Source: Ideonella benzenivorans (GTDB lineage Bacteria > Pseudomonadota > Gammaproteobacteria > Burkholderiales > Burkholderiaceae_C). Taken from it: DNA of 64,000 bases. The stretch is taken from the NCBI RefSeq assembly GCF_020387415.1, contig NZ_JAGWCB010000010.1, positions 496,001-560,000 on the forward strand, in the 5' to 3' direction. The notes under the pieces were generated by a model that saw only the letters and a program-made list of their open reading frames with translations, was not told the origin of the DNA and did no database searches. Shown here one piece after another: positions 44,915-55,754 of the stretch (position 1 is its first letter; every line of letters starts with the position of its first letter). The position numbers were made by a program, and so were the translations under genes.

Positions 44915-46612
44915 ATGCTCAAGCACCTGACCCTGAAAGACTTTGTCATCGTCAGCGCCCTGGAGCTGACGTTCCACGAAGGCTTCTCCGTGCTGACCGG
45001 CGAGACCGGCGCCGGCAAGTCCATCCTGATCGACGCGCTGCAGCTGGTGCTGGGCGCCCGCGCCGAAAGCCACCTGGTGCGCGAGGGTGCGGCCCGCACC
45101 GAGGTGACGGCCGAGTTCGACTCGCCCGCCTCGCTGGCCGGCTGGCTGGACGAGGCCGGCTTTGCCGTGGAGGACACGCTGCTGCTGCGCCGCATCGTGG
45201 ACAGCCAGGGCAAAAGCCGTGGTTTCATCAACGGCAGTGCCGCCACCGCCACCCAGTTGCGTGAAGTGGCCGACCACCTGGTGGACATCCACGGCCAGCA
45301 CGCCTGGCAGGGCCTGACCCGGCCGGCCTCGGTGCGCGCGCTGCTGGACGAACAGGCCGGCGTGGACCCGCGCCCGCTGGCCCAGGCGCATGCCGACTGG
45401 AAGGCCGCTGCCGAGGCCCTGGCCGCCGCCCGCACCCGCGAGGGCGAGCTGGCCAGCGAGCGCGAGCGCCTGCAGTGGCAGATCGGCGAGATCGACCGCC
45501 TGGCCCCCGGCGCGGACGAATGGCCTGGGCTCAACGCCGAACACCAGCGCCTCTCGCACGGCCAGGCCCTGATGGACGCGGCCGCGCAGGCCGCCCAGGC
45601 CCTGGACGAGGACGAGGCCAGCGCGGGGCGCCAGCTGGCGCGCGCCCTGGCCACGCTGGATGCGGTGGCCGACCACGACCCGCGCCTGCAACCGGTGCTG
45701 GAGGCCCTGCGCGGCGCCCAGGCCCAGCTGGAGGACGCCGCCCGCAGCCTGAACACCTACCTGGCCCGCGCGGAGCTGGACCCGGCCCGGCTGGCCGAGC
45801 TCGACGAGCGCCTGTCGGCCTGGATGGGACTGGCCCGGCGCTTCCGCCGCCCGCCCGAGGAACTGCCCGCGTTGCGCGGCGAGTGGCAAGCTGCGCTGCA
45901 GGCCCTGGAAGCCGCCAGCGACGTGGAGGGGCTGAGCCAGGCCCTCACCCAGGCCGAACAGCACTGGCGCCGCCTGGCCGAAGCCGCCAGCGCCGCCCGC
46001 CGCCGCGCGGCCGCGCCGCTGGCCCAGCGGGTCACCGCCGCGATGCAGCAGCTGGGCATGGCCGGCGGCCGCTTCGAGGTCTCGCTGCTGCCGCAGGACG
46101 GCCCGCAGGCCTTCGGCCTGGAAGGGGTGGAGTTCCTGGTGGCCGGCCACGCCGGCAGTGCCCCCCGGCCGCTGGCCAAGGTGGCCTCGGGCGGCGAGCT
46201 CTCGCGCCTGGCCCTGGCCATCGCCGTCACCACCGCCCAGCAGCGCGGCCGTGGCCCGGCCAAGGCCGTGCATCCCGGCACGCTGATCTTCGACGAGATC
46301 GACTCCGGCGTGGGCGGCACCGTGGCCGACGCGGTGGGCGGTCTGATGAAACAGCTGGGCCGCAGCGTGCAGGTGCTGGCCGTCACCCACCTGCCCCAGG
46401 TCGCTGCCTGCGCCGACCACCATTTCGTGGTCGCCAAGGCCACCCGCCAGGGCCACACCCACAGCCAGGTCACCGCGGTCGAAGGTGAAACCCGCGTGGC
46501 CGAGGTGGCCCGCATGCTGGGCGGCGCCAGCGGCACCAGCCTGGCCCACGCACAGGAACTGATCCACCAGGCCGCCCGGCCCCAGCCCCCGGCCGCGAAA
46601 GCCGCCCGATGA
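44915..46612 (+). CDS. recN: DNA repair protein RecN
   Basis: 565 residues of the SMC-like family: Walker [15 protein letters not shown] at about 30-43, a long coiled coil (about 160-370), and the C-terminal signature [17 protein letters not shown] with Walker [14 protein letters not shown]. It acts in recombinational double-strand-break repair. Its stop overlaps rapZ (ATGA). It lacks an obvious LexA box in the 19-bp gap, so it is probably read from the nadK promoter. Confidence 0.95.
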   Translation: MLKHLTLKDFVIVSALELTFHEGFSVLTGETGAGKSILIDALQLVLGARAESHLVREGAARTEVTAEFDSPASLAGWLDEAGFAVEDTLLLRRIVDSQGKSRGFINGSAATATQLREVADHLVDIHGQHAWQGLTRPASVRALLDEQAGVDPRPLAQAHADWKAAAEALAAARTREGELASERERLQWQIGEIDRLAPGADEWPGLNAEHQRLSHGQALMDAAAQAAQALDEDEASAGRQLARALATLDAVADHDPRLQPVLEALRGAQAQLEDAARSLNTYLARAELDPARLAELDERLSAWMGLARRFRRPPEELPALRGEWQAALQALEAASDVEGLSQALTQAEQHWRRLAEAASAARRRAAAPLAQRVTAAMQQLGMAGGRFEVSLLPQDGPQAFGLEGVEFLVAGHAGSAPRPLAKVASGGELSRLALAIAVTTAQQRGRGPAKAVHPGTLIFDEIDSGVGGTVADAVGGLMKQLGRSVQVLAVTHLPQVAACADHHFVVAKATRQGHTHSQVTAVEGETRVAEVARMLGGASGTSLAHAQELIHQAARPQPPAAKAAR

Positions 46613-47508
46613 CCCCCGCGCCCACCACCGCCGTCCCCACCCTGCGCCACGAGGTGGTGCTGGTCACCGGCATCTCCGGCTCCGGCAAATCGGTGGCGCT
46701 GCATGCGCTGGAGGACGCCGGCTTCTTCTGCGTGGACAACCTGCCGCCCGAGCTGCTGCGCGAACTGGTCCATGTCGAGACCCGACAGGGCGTGCAGCGC
46801 CTGGCCGTGGCCGTGGATGTGCGCAGCGCCGGCTCGCTGCCGGCCCTGCTGCCCCTGCTGGACGAGCTGAGCGGCGAAGGCGTGCAGGTGCGCAGCATCT
46901 TCCTGAACGCCACCACCACCGCGCTGGTCAAGCGCTTCTCGGAGACACGCCGCCCGCACCCGCTGTCCAACGTCGGCGCCAGCAGCGACCGCCAGCGCCT
47001 GATCGACGCCATCGAACAGGAACGCAGCCTGCTGGCCGCGCTGCGCGAACGCTCCACCGTGCTGGACACCAGCGACCTGCGCCCGGCCCAGCTGCGCCAG
47101 TGGGTGCGCGAACTGGTCGGTGCCGAGCGCAGCCAGCTGACCCTGGTGTTCCAGTCCTTCGCCTTCAAGCACGGCGTGCCGCTGGATGCGGACATGGTCT
47201 ATGACGTGCGCGTGCTGCCCAACCCCTTCTACCTGCGCGAGCTGCGCCCGCTGACCGGCCGCGATGCGCCAGTGGCCGACTACCTGCGCGCCCAGCCCGA
47301 GGTGGGCGAGATGCTGGACCAGATCGAAGCCTTCCTGCGCCGCTGGCTGCCCGCGTTCGAGCACGACCAGCGCAGCTACCTGACGGTGGCCATCGGCTGC
47401 ACCGGCGGCCAGCACCGTTCGGTGTATTTCGTCGAGACGCTGGCTGAGCGCTTCGCCAGCCAGCTGCCCACCCTCAAGCGCCACCGGGAGCTGGACGCCC
47501 GCGTCTGA
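46609..47508 (+). CDS. rapZ: RNase adapter/nucleotide-binding protein RapZ
   Basis: 299 residues. Walker [19 protein letters not shown] at about 20-37 and the C-terminal [18 protein letters not shown] are diagnostic. In E. coli RapZ controls glucosamine-6-phosphate synthase through small RNAs; in betaproteobacteria the role is less clear. hprK and PTS genes, its usual partners, are not in this window. Confidence 0.94.
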   Translation: MTPAPTTAVPTLRHEVVLVTGISGSGKSVALHALEDAGFFCVDNLPPELLRELVHVETRQGVQRLAVAVDVRSAGSLPALLPLLDELSGEGVQVRSIFLNATTTALVKRFSETRRPHPLSNVGASSDRQRLIDAIEQERSLLAALRERSTVLDTSDLRPAQLRQWVRELVGAERSQLTLVFQSFAFKHGVPLDADMVYDVRVLPNPFYLRELRPLTGRDAPVADYLRAQPEVGEMLDQIEAFLRRWLPAFEHDQRSYLTVAIGCTGGQHRSVYFVETLAERFASQLPTLKRHRELDARV

Positions 47509-47563
47509 CCCTGCTGCGCCCTGCCCCGCCCCGCCCGGTCTGCGCCGGCGCCAGGGCCTGCCC

Positions 47564-48169
47564 ATGACCCTGACCGACCTGCCCCTGTTCCCCCTCCAAT
47601 CCGTGCTGTTTCCCGGCGGCCGGCTGTCGCTGCGCATCTTCGAGGCGCGCTACCTGGACCTGATGAGCCGCTGCCTGGTGCAGAACCAGCCCTTTGGCGT
47701 GGTCTGTCTGAACCAGGGCAGCGAGGTGCGCCAGGCCGGCCAGACGGTGCGCTTTGAACCGGTGGGAGTGCTGGCCCGCCTGCTGAGCGCCGATTCCGAC
47801 CAGCCCGGCGTGCTCAAGGCCGTGTGCCTGGGCGGGGCGCGTTTTCGTTGGCACCGCCTGACCGAGCAGGCCAACGGCCTGTGGGTGGCCGGTTCCGCCG
47901 AGCAACTGCCCGATGACCCCGCGCTGCCGCTGGCCCCGGCCTACCGCCCGGCGGCCCTGGCCCTGGAGCGTGCTCTGGCGGGTCTGGCCCTGCAGCACCA
48001 GGGCGAGGTGGGGCCCCACCATCCGGGTGACACCGCCTGGGTCGCCAACCGCTGGTGCGAGCTGCTGCCGATTCCCCTGGCCGCGCGGCAGAAGCTGATG
48101 GAGCTGAGCGACCCCGGCGCGCGCATGGCGCTGGTGGACCGCTTCCTGCGGGACAAGCGGCTGCTCTGA
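47564..48169 (+). CDS. Lon N-terminal-domain (LON substrate-binding) protein
   Basis: 201 residues consisting only of a LON substrate-binding domain: LPLFPLQSVLFPGGRLSLRI, FEARYLDLMSRCL and PFGVVCL. No ATPase or protease domain follows, so it is not Lon itself. Such proteins are widespread in proteobacteria without a firm role. It converges on mutY 12 bp away. Confidence 0.88.
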   Translation: MTLTDLPLFPLQSVLFPGGRLSLRIFEARYLDLMSRCLVQNQPFGVVCLNQGSEVRQAGQTVRFEPVGVLARLLSADSDQPGVLKAVCLGGARFRWHRLTEQANGLWVAGSAEQLPDDPALPLAPAYRPAALALERALAGLALQHQGEVGPHHPGDTAWVANRWCELLPIPLAARQKLMELSDPGARMALVDRFLRDKRLL

Positions 48170-48181
48170 GCCACCCCGACC

Positions 48182-49243
48182 TCAGTCGGCCGCGGCGTCG
48201 AGCAACTTGCGCACTGGCGCAGGCAGGCCGTGGTTGGCCAGTTCGGCCCGTGACACCCAGCGCCCCTCGGGCCAGCGCAGCAGCGGCCCCTGAGCCAGCG
48301 CGGAGCCGGCCGGCAGGCGCACCCGCACGGGGGTCAGCAGCAGGTCCAGGTGGGTCAGCACATGGGTGAAGCGGGGCAGCACCTCGCCCTCCCCCGGCCC
48401 GGTCGCCAGCCAGGCCTGCAGGCCGGCCACGTCGTCGAACTCGGGCAGGGTCCAGAGCCCGGCCCAGACGCCGGTGGCCGGCCGCTGCACCAGGAACACC
48501 GCGTCACCGCAGCTCAGCCACAGCAGCGCATGGGCACGCTGGCCGCGCTTGAGCTTGCGTGTCTTGACGGGATAGGCCTCCGGCTGGCCCTGCTGGCGGG
48601 CCACGCAACGCGCCTGCCAGGGGCACAGCAGGCAGCTGGGCTGGCGCGGTGTGCACACCGTGGCACCCAGGTCCATCAGGCCTTGGGTGTAGGCCTCCAC
48701 GCCCGCACCGGCCGGCGGCAGCTGGGCCTCGGCCACGGCCCAGAGCCGGCGCTCGACCGCCGTCTGCGCCAGGTCCTCGCCAAAGCCCAGCACCCGGGTC
48801 AGCACCCGCTTGACGTTGCCGTCCAGGATCGCCACCCGCTCACCAAAACAGAAGGCGGCCACAGCCGCGGCCGTCGACCGGCCGATGCCGGGCAAGGTGG
48901 CCAGTTGCGCCGCGCTGGGCGGGAACTGACCGCCGAAATCACGCACCACGGCCTGGGCGCAGCGGTGCAGGTTGCGCGCCCGGCTGTAGTAGCCCAGCCC
49001 GGCCCACAGCGCCAGCACCTCGTCCAGCGGTGCCGCCGCCAAGGCCGCCACGTCGGGAAAGCGCGCCAGAAAACGCGCGTAGTAGCCCAGCACGGTGCTG
49101 ACCTGGGTCTGCTGCAACATGATCTCCGACAGCCAGACGCGGTAGGGGTCCCGGGTCTGCTGCCAGGGCAGGCTGTGGCGGCCGTGTTGCCGCTGCCAGT
49201 CGATCAGGAGTGCTGCAAGACCGGCTTCGCTGTCGCGGCTCAC
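48182..49243 (-). CDS. mutY: A/G-specific adenine DNA glycosylase
   Basis: 353 residues from a GTG overlapping the dynamin gene's stop (GTGA). The helix-hairpin-helix glycosylase domain has WLSEIMLQQTQVSTVLGYY, LPGIGRSTAAAV and the catalytic Asp in VAILDGNVKRV. The [4Fe-4S] site is Cys-x6-Cys-x2-Cys-x5-Cys (CTPRQPSCLLCPWQARC). The C-terminal NUDIX-like domain recognises 8-oxoguanine. It removes adenine mispaired with 8-oxoG, complementing mutM nearby. Confidence 0.95.
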   Translation of the reverse strand: MSRDSEAGLAALLIDWQRQHGRHSLPWQQTRDPYRVWLSEIMLQQTQVSTVLGYYARFLARFPDVAALAAAPLDEVLALWAGLGYYSRARNLHRCAQAVVRDFGGQFPPSAAQLATLPGIGRSTAAAVAAFCFGERVAILDGNVKRVLTRVLGFGEDLAQTAVERRLWAVAEAQLPPAGAGVEAYTQGLMDLGATVCTPRQPSCLLCPWQARCVARQQGQPEAYPVKTRKLKRGQRAHALLWLSCGDAVFLVQRPATGVWAGLWTLPEFDDVAGLQAWLATGPGEGEVLPRFTHVLTHLDLLLTPVRVRLPAGSALAQGPLLRWPEGRWVSRAELANHGLPAPVRKLLDAAAD

Positions 49244-51309
49244 GCCGCCGCACCGGGCTGCCAGCTGGCCTGCCCGCTGTGGACGAATTCACCCTCGCTG
49301 AGGTCGATGTCCAGGGCGCCCAGTTCGCTCAGCGAGGCATCCTGGTAATCGGGCCCCACCTCGGCCCGCCGCCGCAGCTTGGCGGCCATGGCCTGGGCCT
49401 GGTCCGACAGCTCCAGCAGCTTGGCGTCCTGGGTCTCGACCTCGGACAGCCGGGCTTCCAGTTCGCCGGTGGCGTGCTGGATGCGCTCCAGCGATTCGCG
49501 GCGCCGGCGGAAGCCACGCCGACGGTCCCGGAACTGGCTGTCGATCTGGCCGGAGGCGGCCTGGTTCCAGCCCTCGATCTCGGCACTGGCGCTCTCGAAG
49601 ACCACCCGCAGCTTGGACACCAGCATGCGCCGGAACTGGTCGCTGGAGACGGTGGAGTTCATGCGCAGCGCGCTCGACAGTCCGAAGTAGCGGCCGTAGC
49701 TGCGCTCGATCAGCGCCAGCTCGTTCTTGAACGGCGTCAGGTCCGGCACCGGCACGAAGTTCAGCGAGAAGCCGAACTCGGCATTGAGCTGGCCGAACAA
49801 GGCCTGCAGCATCTGGCCGGCCTCGGTGTTGAGGGAGGCCGCCGTGTCCAGCTGGGCCTGCAGACCGGCGCACAGCTTGGCAAAGGCGCCCCGCCCGCGC
49901 AGCGCCGGCCAGCCGCTGCCGATCGCGGCATCGAGCTCGACCATGCCTTCGCGGATGCGGTCGGCTTCCAACGCCTTCAGGATCTTGTGCTGCAGCCGGG
50001 CATGCACCGCCCGCAGGGCCGTCAGCCGCGCGGTGCAGCGCTCGAATTCGGCGGTGTCGGCATGGACCCGCTCCAGCATCTGGGCCACGCGGCCAGCGCT
50101 CTTGCCACGCAGGCCGCGCAGTTCCAGCATCTGCTCGGCGTTCTGGCGGCGCTGGTCGCGCAGCCGGCGGATGGCGTGTTCCAGCATGGACTGCACGCCG
50201 CCGATCACCGCCTTGGCCAGCACACGCTGCCGCTGCGGCAGCAACTGCTGGTTCAGCGCCGTTTCCAGTTCGGGCAGGCCGCTGGCCTGCAGCGCGGTGA
50301 GGTCGCCCTGCAGCCGGGCCGCCAGCGCCTGGCGGGCCGACAGCGGGAACACCCGCTCGCGCGGGATGCCCAGGGTCTGGGCCGTGACCACGCACTGGCG
50401 CTCGACCGCGGCCTGCTGCTCCTCCAACGAGGCCAGCGGGTCGGCCAGCGTGTCGACCTTGTTCAGCACGACGAAGCAGGACAGCCCCTGGCCGCCCAGG
50501 TGGTCGTTCCAGATGTCCAGGTCGGAGCGGGTGACGCCGGTGTCAGCGCCCAACACGAACAGCGCGGCATGCGCGCTGGGCAGCAGGCCCAGCGTCAGCT
50601 CGGGTTCGGTGCCGATGGCGTTGAGCCCCGGCGTGTCCACCACCACCAGCCCGCGTTGCAGCAAGGGGTGGGGGTAGTTGATGATGGCATGGCGCCAGGC
50701 CGGGATCTCGACCCGGCCATCGTCCAGCGTGGGCGGGTTGTCGGCCGGATGGGCGTCCGACCACAGCCCCAGGGCCTGGGCGTCCTCACGGCTGACGACG
50801 CGGGTCTGCGTGACCTGCTGCAGCGACTGGGCCAGCCCTTCCGGATCGGCCGGATCCAGCGGCAGGCGGTACCAGCGGTCGCGTTGCACGGTCCACTCGG
50901 CCAGCGTGCGGGCCTGCAGGCGGGTGTCGATCGGCAGCAGATCCAGCGTGGGCAGTTCGGCCGGGTCCCAGGACAGCTCGACCGGGCACATGGTGGTGCG
51001 CCCCGGTGTGGCCGGCAGGATGCGGCGGCCGGCATCGGCGAAGAAGATCGCGTTGATCAGCTCGCTCTTGCCGCGCGAGAACTCCGCCACGAAGGCGACC
51101 ACCAGTTTGTCGGTGGTCAGGCGGTGGCGCACGGCCTCGCTGGCGGCCGCGGCCGACGGCGAGAGCAGGTCGCTCTGGGAGAGGAAATCCTCCAGCTGCG
51201 CCAGGTCGCGTTCCAGCGCCAGCCGCCAATCGGCCAGCGCGTCGAGCTGGGGTTCCAACGCTGGCTGCAAGGCCAGCGGGTCCGCACAGGAGGATTCGAA
51301 GGTACTCAC
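49240..51309 (-). CDS. bacterial dynamin-like GTPase
   Basis: 689 residues from a GTG. The GTPase domain has G1 AEFSRGKS (75-82; the usual leading Gly is Ala), G2 region PGRTTMCPVEL, G3 DTPGLNAIG and G4 NKVDTLADP. The rest is helical with coiled coils (about 380-660), as in membrane-remodelling dynamin-like proteins; no clear membrane helix is seen. It lies between mutM and mutY and overlaps mutY. A role in membrane maintenance is an inference. Confidence 0.87.
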   Translation of the reverse strand: MSTFESSCADPLALQPALEPQLDALADWRLALERDLAQLEDFLSQSDLLSPSAAAASEAVRHRLTTDKLVVAFVAEFSRGKSELINAIFFADAGRRILPATPGRTTMCPVELSWDPAELPTLDLLPIDTRLQARTLAEWTVQRDRWYRLPLDPADPEGLAQSLQQVTQTRVVSREDAQALGLWSDAHPADNPPTLDDGRVEIPAWRHAIINYPHPLLQRGLVVVDTPGLNAIGTEPELTLGLLPSAHAALFVLGADTGVTRSDLDIWNDHLGGQGLSCFVVLNKVDTLADPLASLEEQQAAVERQCVVTAQTLGIPRERVFPLSARQALAARLQGDLTALQASGLPELETALNQQLLPQRQRVLAKAVIGGVQSMLEHAIRRLRDQRRQNAEQMLELRGLRGKSAGRVAQMLERVHADTAEFERCTARLTALRAVHARLQHKILKALEADRIREGMVELDAAIGSGWPALRGRGAFAKLCAGLQAQLDTAASLNTEAGQMLQALFGQLNAEFGFSLNFVPVPDLTPFKNELALIERSYGRYFGLSSALRMNSTVSSDQFRRMLVSKLRVVFESASAEIEGWNQAASGQIDSQFRDRRRGFRRRRESLERIQHATGELEARLSEVETQDAKLLELSDQAQAMAAKLRRRAEVGPDYQDASLSELGALDIDLSEGEFVHSGQASWQPGAAA

Positions 51310-51383
51310 GCCAGTGATGCTAGCGCGAAACCCTGCCCGAAACGCAAGCGAATGAAAGCGGATTCGGCCGCCAGTTCCCGGCT

Positions 51384-52214
51384 TCAGCGGTGCTGGCAGC
51401 CGGGGCAGAAATAGGTGGCCCGCTGCCCCTGGACGATGCGCTGGATCGTCCCGCCACAGCGCGGACAGGTCTCCCCGGCCCGGCCGTAGACCCGCGCCTG
51501 GCCCTGGTACTGGCCGACGCTGCCGTGGGCATCGCGGAAGTCGCGCAGCGTCGAGCCCCCGGCCGCGATGGCCTCACCCAGCACCCGGCGCACGGCCGCC
51601 AGCAACCGCGCCGCGCGCTGCGGGCCGATGCGCTGACACGGCGTGCGTGGGTCGATGCCGGCCTCGAACAAGGCATCGCTGGCGTAGATGTTGCCCGCGC
51701 CGACCACGATGTCACCGGCCAGCAGGGCCTGCTTGATGGCGACCCGGCGTCCCTGCAGGGCATGGTGGAAATCAGCCGCCGTGAAACGCTCGTCGAAGGG
51801 CTCGGCCCCGAGGCCGGCCAGCAGTTGCGCGGCCGGCGGCTGGTCCAGCGCCGGTGACCAGACCACCGCGCCGAAGCGGCGCGGGTCGGTCAGGCGCAGC
51901 ACACCGCGGTCGGTGAGCAGGTCCACATGGTCGTGCCGGCCCGGCGGCCCCGCCTGTGGCAGCCAGGCCAGCGACCCGGACATGCCCAGGTGCCACAGCA
52001 GACCGCCATCCGGACGGCCGTCCGGATGGCTCAGCGGCAGCCAGAGGTATTTGCCGCGCCGCTGGAACTCGCCGGCGATGCAGCCTGCGACCCGATCGGG
52101 GTCGGTGCCCAGCGGCCAGCGCAAGGGCTTGCCCAGCTCCAGGGCGCGCACCTGGGCGCCTGCCAGGCCGCGGATGCTGCGGCGGGTGACCTCGACTTCG
52201 GGCAATTCCGGCAT
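51384..52214 (-). CDS. mutM: formamidopyrimidine-DNA glycosylase
   Basis: 276 residues. The start is fixed by [17 protein letters not shown]: the proline after Met is the catalytic nucleophile. The helix-two-turn-helix has [20 protein letters not shown], and the zinc finger [10 protein letters not shown]...FCPGCQ ends the protein. It excises 8-oxoguanine and formamidopyrimidines. It is divergent from the TPR gene across 69 bp. Confidence 0.95.
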   Translation of the reverse strand: MPELPEVEVTRRSIRGLAGAQVRALELGKPLRWPLGTDPDRVAGCIAGEFQRRGKYLWLPLSHPDGRPDGGLLWHLGMSGSLAWLPQAGPPGRHDHVDLLTDRGVLRLTDPRRFGAVVWSPALDQPPAAQLLAGLGAEPFDERFTAADFHHALQGRRVAIKQALLAGDIVVGAGNIYASDALFEAGIDPRTPCQRIGPQRAARLLAAVRRVLGEAIAAGGSTLRDFRDAHGSVGQYQGQARVYGRAGETCPRCGGTIQRIVQGQRATYFCPGCQHR

Positions 52215-52283
52215 GGGGGCCATTATCGGCAGCCGGCGGGGCCGGACAGCCACCACTAGAATCATCCGGCCTTTGGAGTGACG

Positions 52284-54200
52284 ATGAAGCGAAGCCTTGC
52301 CCGTGCGGTGCCCCACCGCCTGTCCCCTGCCTCCGTGCCCGGTTCCGCGCCGGAGGACAGAAAGGGCCGCTGGCTGGCCCGTGTCGGCCTGAGCTGTGGC
52401 TGGCTGCTGTCGGCCACGCTGGGGGCGCTGGCGGTGTCCGCGCCGGCCCAGCCCGCCGGCCCGGCCGTGCCGGCCTCGGCCCCCGCGCCCGCCGAGGCCG
52501 CCAGTGCCGGCGGCAGCGCCACCGAAGCCGCACCGGTGGTCAACTCCTGGCTGGACGCCCCGATGTTCTATGAGTTGCTGCTGGGCGAAATGGCGCTCTC
52601 CACCGGCCACCCTGCGGACGGCTTCGATGTGATGCTGGATGCCGCCCGCCGCTCCCGCGATGGCACGGTGTTCCAGCGGGCCATCGAAATTGCGGTCCAG
52701 GGCCGCTCCGGCGATCGGGCCCTGGCCGCCGCCAAGGCCTGGCGCAAGAGCCTGCCGCAGTCGATGGATGCGCTGCGCACCCAGGTGCAGCTGCTGGTCG
52801 CCACCGAGAAGCTGGACGAGCTGCCCGGCCCGCTGGGCGAGCTGATCGAGCGCCAGCCTGAGGCGGAACGCAGCGCGGTGATCGCCGGCCTGCCCCGCTT
52901 CCTGGCCGGGGTGCACGACAAGGACCAGGCCCTGACGGCCGGCACGACCGCGCTGACCCCTTACCTGAACGAGGCCGCCACCCGCACCGCCACCCGCACC
53001 GCGCTGGGCCGGCTGGCGGCCGCCGCCGACCAGAACGACAAGGCCCTGGCCTATCTGCAGCAGGCCCACCAGGACGAGCCGCTGGCAGCCGGGCCGGTGC
53101 TGCTGGCGATGGACCTGATGGCCAGCAAGCCGGCGGCCGAGGACGTGGTGCGCGACTACCTGGCCCGGCCCGAGGCGCTGGCGCCGCTGCGGCTGGCCTA
53201 TGTGCAGGCCCTGGAGCAACGTCAACGGCTCACCGAAGCCGTGGCCCAGCTGCGCCTGGTGGTGGCCCAGCAGCCGGACATGGCCCAGGCCTGGCTGACG
53301 CTGGGCGCGCTGCTGACCGAGCTGCAGGAGCCGCGCGAGGGCATTCGGGCCCTGGACCGCTATTTCGCGCTGCAGAAGGCGCCCGCCGCCACGGACGGCG
53401 GCGCCCCGGATGAGCCGGAGGAACGCCAGCAGCGCGCCTACGACTACGCCTGCATCGTGCAGGCCGACGCCCACGAACAACTGGGGCAGCTGGGCGAGGC
53501 CGCCCGCTGGCTGGACAAGGTGCCGGCCGAGCGCACCGACCTGGCGCTGCTGGTGCGCCGTGCCGCGCTGATGGCCCGCCAGGGTCAGGTCGACGCCGCC
53601 CTCGCCCTGGTGAAGACCGGGCCGGCCAAGGGCAACCCCGATGCACGGGCCCGTCTGCTAGGCCAGGCCCAGGTGCTGCGCGACGCGGGCCGCCGCCCGG
53701 CCGCCTATGAGCTGCTGAAGGACGCCGTCCAGGCCGCGCCCGACGATGCCGGCCTGATCTACGAACAGGCGATGCTGGCCGAGCAGCTCAAGCGCTACCC
53801 CGAGATGGAGACGCTGCTGCGCGAGGTGATCCGCCTGAAACCCGACGATGCCCAGGCCTACAACGCCCTGGGCTACTCGCTGGCCGAACGCGGCCAGCGG
53901 CTGGACGAAGCCCGGCAGCTGATCCAGAAGGCCGTGGGCCTGGCCCCGGACGATCCCTTCATCCTCGACAGCCTGGGCTGGGTGGCCTTCCGCCAGGGCG
54001 AGCCCGAGGATGCCCTCAAGCTGCTGCGCCAGTCCTATGCCACCCGGCCGCACGCCGAGGTGGCGACCCACCTCGGCGAGGTGCTCTGGACGCTGGGCCG
54101 CCATGACGAGGCCCTGAAGTACTGGCGCGAGGCCCAGCAGCGCGAGCCCGACAGCGAGGCCTTGCGCGAAACGCTCAAGCGCCTGAACGTGAAGCTCTGA
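52284..54200 (+). CDS. exported tetratricopeptide-repeat protein
   Basis: 638 residues from the ATG with GGAG five bases upstream. A signal-like hydrophobic segment (about 40-58, [15 protein letters not shown]) is followed by a Pro/Ala linker and many TPR-like helical pairs, clearest at the end ([39 protein letters not shown]). Such genes stand beside lolB and ispE in many betaproteobacteria. It is likely a periplasmic or membrane-attached scaffold; its partners are unknown. It is probably co-transcribed with lolB. Confidence 0.86.
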   Translation: MKRSLARAVPHRLSPASVPGSAPEDRKGRWLARVGLSCGWLLSATLGALAVSAPAQPAGPAVPASAPAPAEAASAGGSATEAAPVVNSWLDAPMFYELLLGEMALSTGHPADGFDVMLDAARRSRDGTVFQRAIEIAVQGRSGDRALAAAKAWRKSLPQSMDALRTQVQLLVATEKLDELPGPLGELIERQPEAERSAVIAGLPRFLAGVHDKDQALTAGTTALTPYLNEAATRTATRTALGRLAAAADQNDKALAYLQQAHQDEPLAAGPVLLAMDLMASKPAAEDVVRDYLARPEALAPLRLAYVQALEQRQRLTEAVAQLRLVVAQQPDMAQAWLTLGALLTELQEPREGIRALDRYFALQKAPAATDGGAPDEPEERQQRAYDYACIVQADAHEQLGQLGEAARWLDKVPAERTDLALLVRRAALMARQGQVDAALALVKTGPAKGNPDARARLLGQAQVLRDAGRRPAAYELLKDAVQAAPDDAGLIYEQAMLAEQLKRYPEMETLLREVIRLKPDDAQAYNALGYSLAERGQRLDEARQLIQKAVGLAPDDPFILDSLGWVAFRQGEPEDALKLLRQSYATRPHAEVATHLGEVLWTLGRHDEALKYWREAQQREPDSEALRETLKRLNVKL

Positions 54201-54208
54201 AGCCGGCC

Positions 54209-54745
54209 GTGCCCCCCTTTGAACAGCCTCGCTGGCGGCACTGGTCCGCTGGCGTCAGCGCCCTGCTGCTGGCCCTGGGCGGCTGTGCCGTCGCGCCCAG
54301 TGGTCCGGTGGACTACAGCGGCCGCCTGGCCGTGCAGGTGGCCGCCCACGGCGAGCGGCCGGCCCAGTCGCACAGCGCCGCCTTCGAGCTCGGCGGCGAC
54401 GCCCGGCAGGGCCATCTGCGCCTGCTCTCGCCCCTGGGCACGGTGGTGGCCGATGCCCGCTGGTCGGCCGACCAGGTGACGCTGGAAACCGGCGACGGCC
54501 CCCGCCAGTACCCCAGCCTCGAAGCCCTGGCCCGGGACACCCTGGGCGAGGCGATTCCGCTGGCCGCCCTGCTGGCCTGGCTGCAGGGCCAGCCCTGGGC
54601 CGGCGCCGCCCACGAACCGGTGGACGGCGGCTTCCGACAGCTCGGCTGGACGGTGGACACCCATGCCCTGGGCGAGGAAGGCCAGTTGCTGGCCCGCCGC
54701 GACGCGCCGCCGACCGTCACCCTGCGGGCCCGCCTGGACCGCTGA
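54209..54745 (+). CDS. lolB: outer-membrane lipoprotein receptor LolB
   Basis: 178 residues from a GTG 8 bp after the TPR gene. The lipobox is LGGC with Cys26. The mature domain has VDYSGRLAVQV, HLRLLSPLGTVVADARW and a C-terminal beta segment, the expected LolB layout at normal length. It accepts lipoproteins from LolA and inserts them into the outer membrane. Sequence conservation in LolB is low, so synteny with ispE supports the call. Confidence 0.88.
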   Translation: MPPFEQPRWRHWSAGVSALLLALGGCAVAPSGPVDYSGRLAVQVAAHGERPAQSHSAAFELGGDARQGHLRLLSPLGTVVADARWSADQVTLETGDGPRQYPSLEALARDTLGEAIPLAALLAWLQGQPWAGAAHEPVDGGFRQLGWTVDTHALGEEGQLLARRDAPPTVTLRARLDR

Positions 54746-54766
54746 ACCGCCCGAATCTCGCCCGCC

Positions 54767-55717
54767 ATGCCTCTGCACGCGCTCTACGACCTGCCCGCCC
54801 CGGCCAAGCTCAACCTGTTCCTGCATGTGATCGGCCGCCGGGCAGACGGCTACCACCTGCTGCAATCGATCTTCAGCCTGATCGACTGGCAGGACACGCT
54901 GCAGCTGGAGCGACGCGACGATGGCCTGATCCACCGCCATGACCTGGGCCCGGCCCTGCCAGCCGACGACCTGTGTCTGCGCGCCGCCCGCGCGCTGCAG
55001 CAGGCCAGCGGCAGCTCCCAGGGCGTGGACATCTCGATCGACAAGCAGGTGCCCTGGGGCGCTGGCCTGGGCGGGGGCAGCTCGGATGCCGCCACCGTGC
55101 TGCTGGGCCTGAACCGGCTGTGGGACCTGCGCTGGCCGCGCGAGCGCCTGCTCGCCCTGGGGGCGACACTGGGGGCGGACGTGCCGTTTTTCATTGGCGG
55201 CCACACCGCCTTCGTCGAGGGCATTGGCGAGATCCTGACCCCGATCGAGCTGCCGCTGCACTGGTGGGCGGTGCTCAAACCCGCCGCCTCCATCCCCACG
55301 CCGAAAATTTTTTCGAGCGAACTCGTGACACGCGATACAAACGCTGCTACAGTAGCGGGCTTACTCGCTGAGTTGCATCGGCAACGCGACACACAGCAGC
55401 AGACGCCGAAGGCCACAAGCCTTGCCGAGCCGAAGCTGCCGACGTTTTGGGGCCGCAACGACTTGCAAGCTGCCGCCGAGGCCTTGTGCCCGGAGGTGCA
55501 GCAGGCAGCACGACAGCTGGCAGAGCGGTTTGGCAACAGCCGAATGACCGGTTCTGGCAGTGCGGTGTTTGCCGATGCAGGGCTCATCGCAGCGGGTGAC
55601 ACCGGCGCAGGCAACCCACCTGTGGCGACCATGCTGGAAGGCCCTTGGCCGGACGGCTGGGTAGGTCGAATGTGCCGGAGTTTGCCAGAACACCCCTTGG
55701 TGGGCTGGGTAAACTGA
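54767..55717 (+). CDS. ispE: 4-diphosphocytidyl-2-C-methyl-D-erythritol kinase
   Basis: 316 residues of the GHMP kinase family: LPAPAKLNLFLHVIGRRADG at the N-terminus, the ATP loop PWGAGLGGGSSDAATV, and the late RMTGSGSAVFA. It phosphorylates CDP-methylerythritol in the MEP isoprenoid pathway. It is longer than usual: after the segment around residue 180 there is a Gln/Thr/Lys-rich insertion whose DNA (about 55300-55500) is clearly poorer in GC than the rest. The active-site parts are intact. Confidence 0.93.
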   Translation: MPLHALYDLPAPAKLNLFLHVIGRRADGYHLLQSIFSLIDWQDTLQLERRDDGLIHRHDLGPALPADDLCLRAARALQQASGSSQGVDISIDKQVPWGAGLGGGSSDAATVLLGLNRLWDLRWPRERLLALGATLGADVPFFIGGHTAFVEGIGEILTPIELPLHWWAVLKPAASIPTPKIFSSELVTRDTNAATVAGLLAELHRQRDTQQQTPKATSLAEPKLPTFWGRNDLQAAAEALCPEVQQAARQLAERFGNSRMTGSGSAVFADAGLIAAGDTGAGNPPVATMLEGPWPDGWVGRMCRSLPEHPLVGWVN

Positions 55718-55754
55718 AAAAGTTTTCGGGTGTGGCTTCGGCCATGTCCTGTGT

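Noticed and set aside
43948-45756. An upstream extension of the hrcA frame reaching over nadK and into recN
   Set aside because: The extension is antisense to nadK and recN; HrcA homology starts at MLDDRARS.
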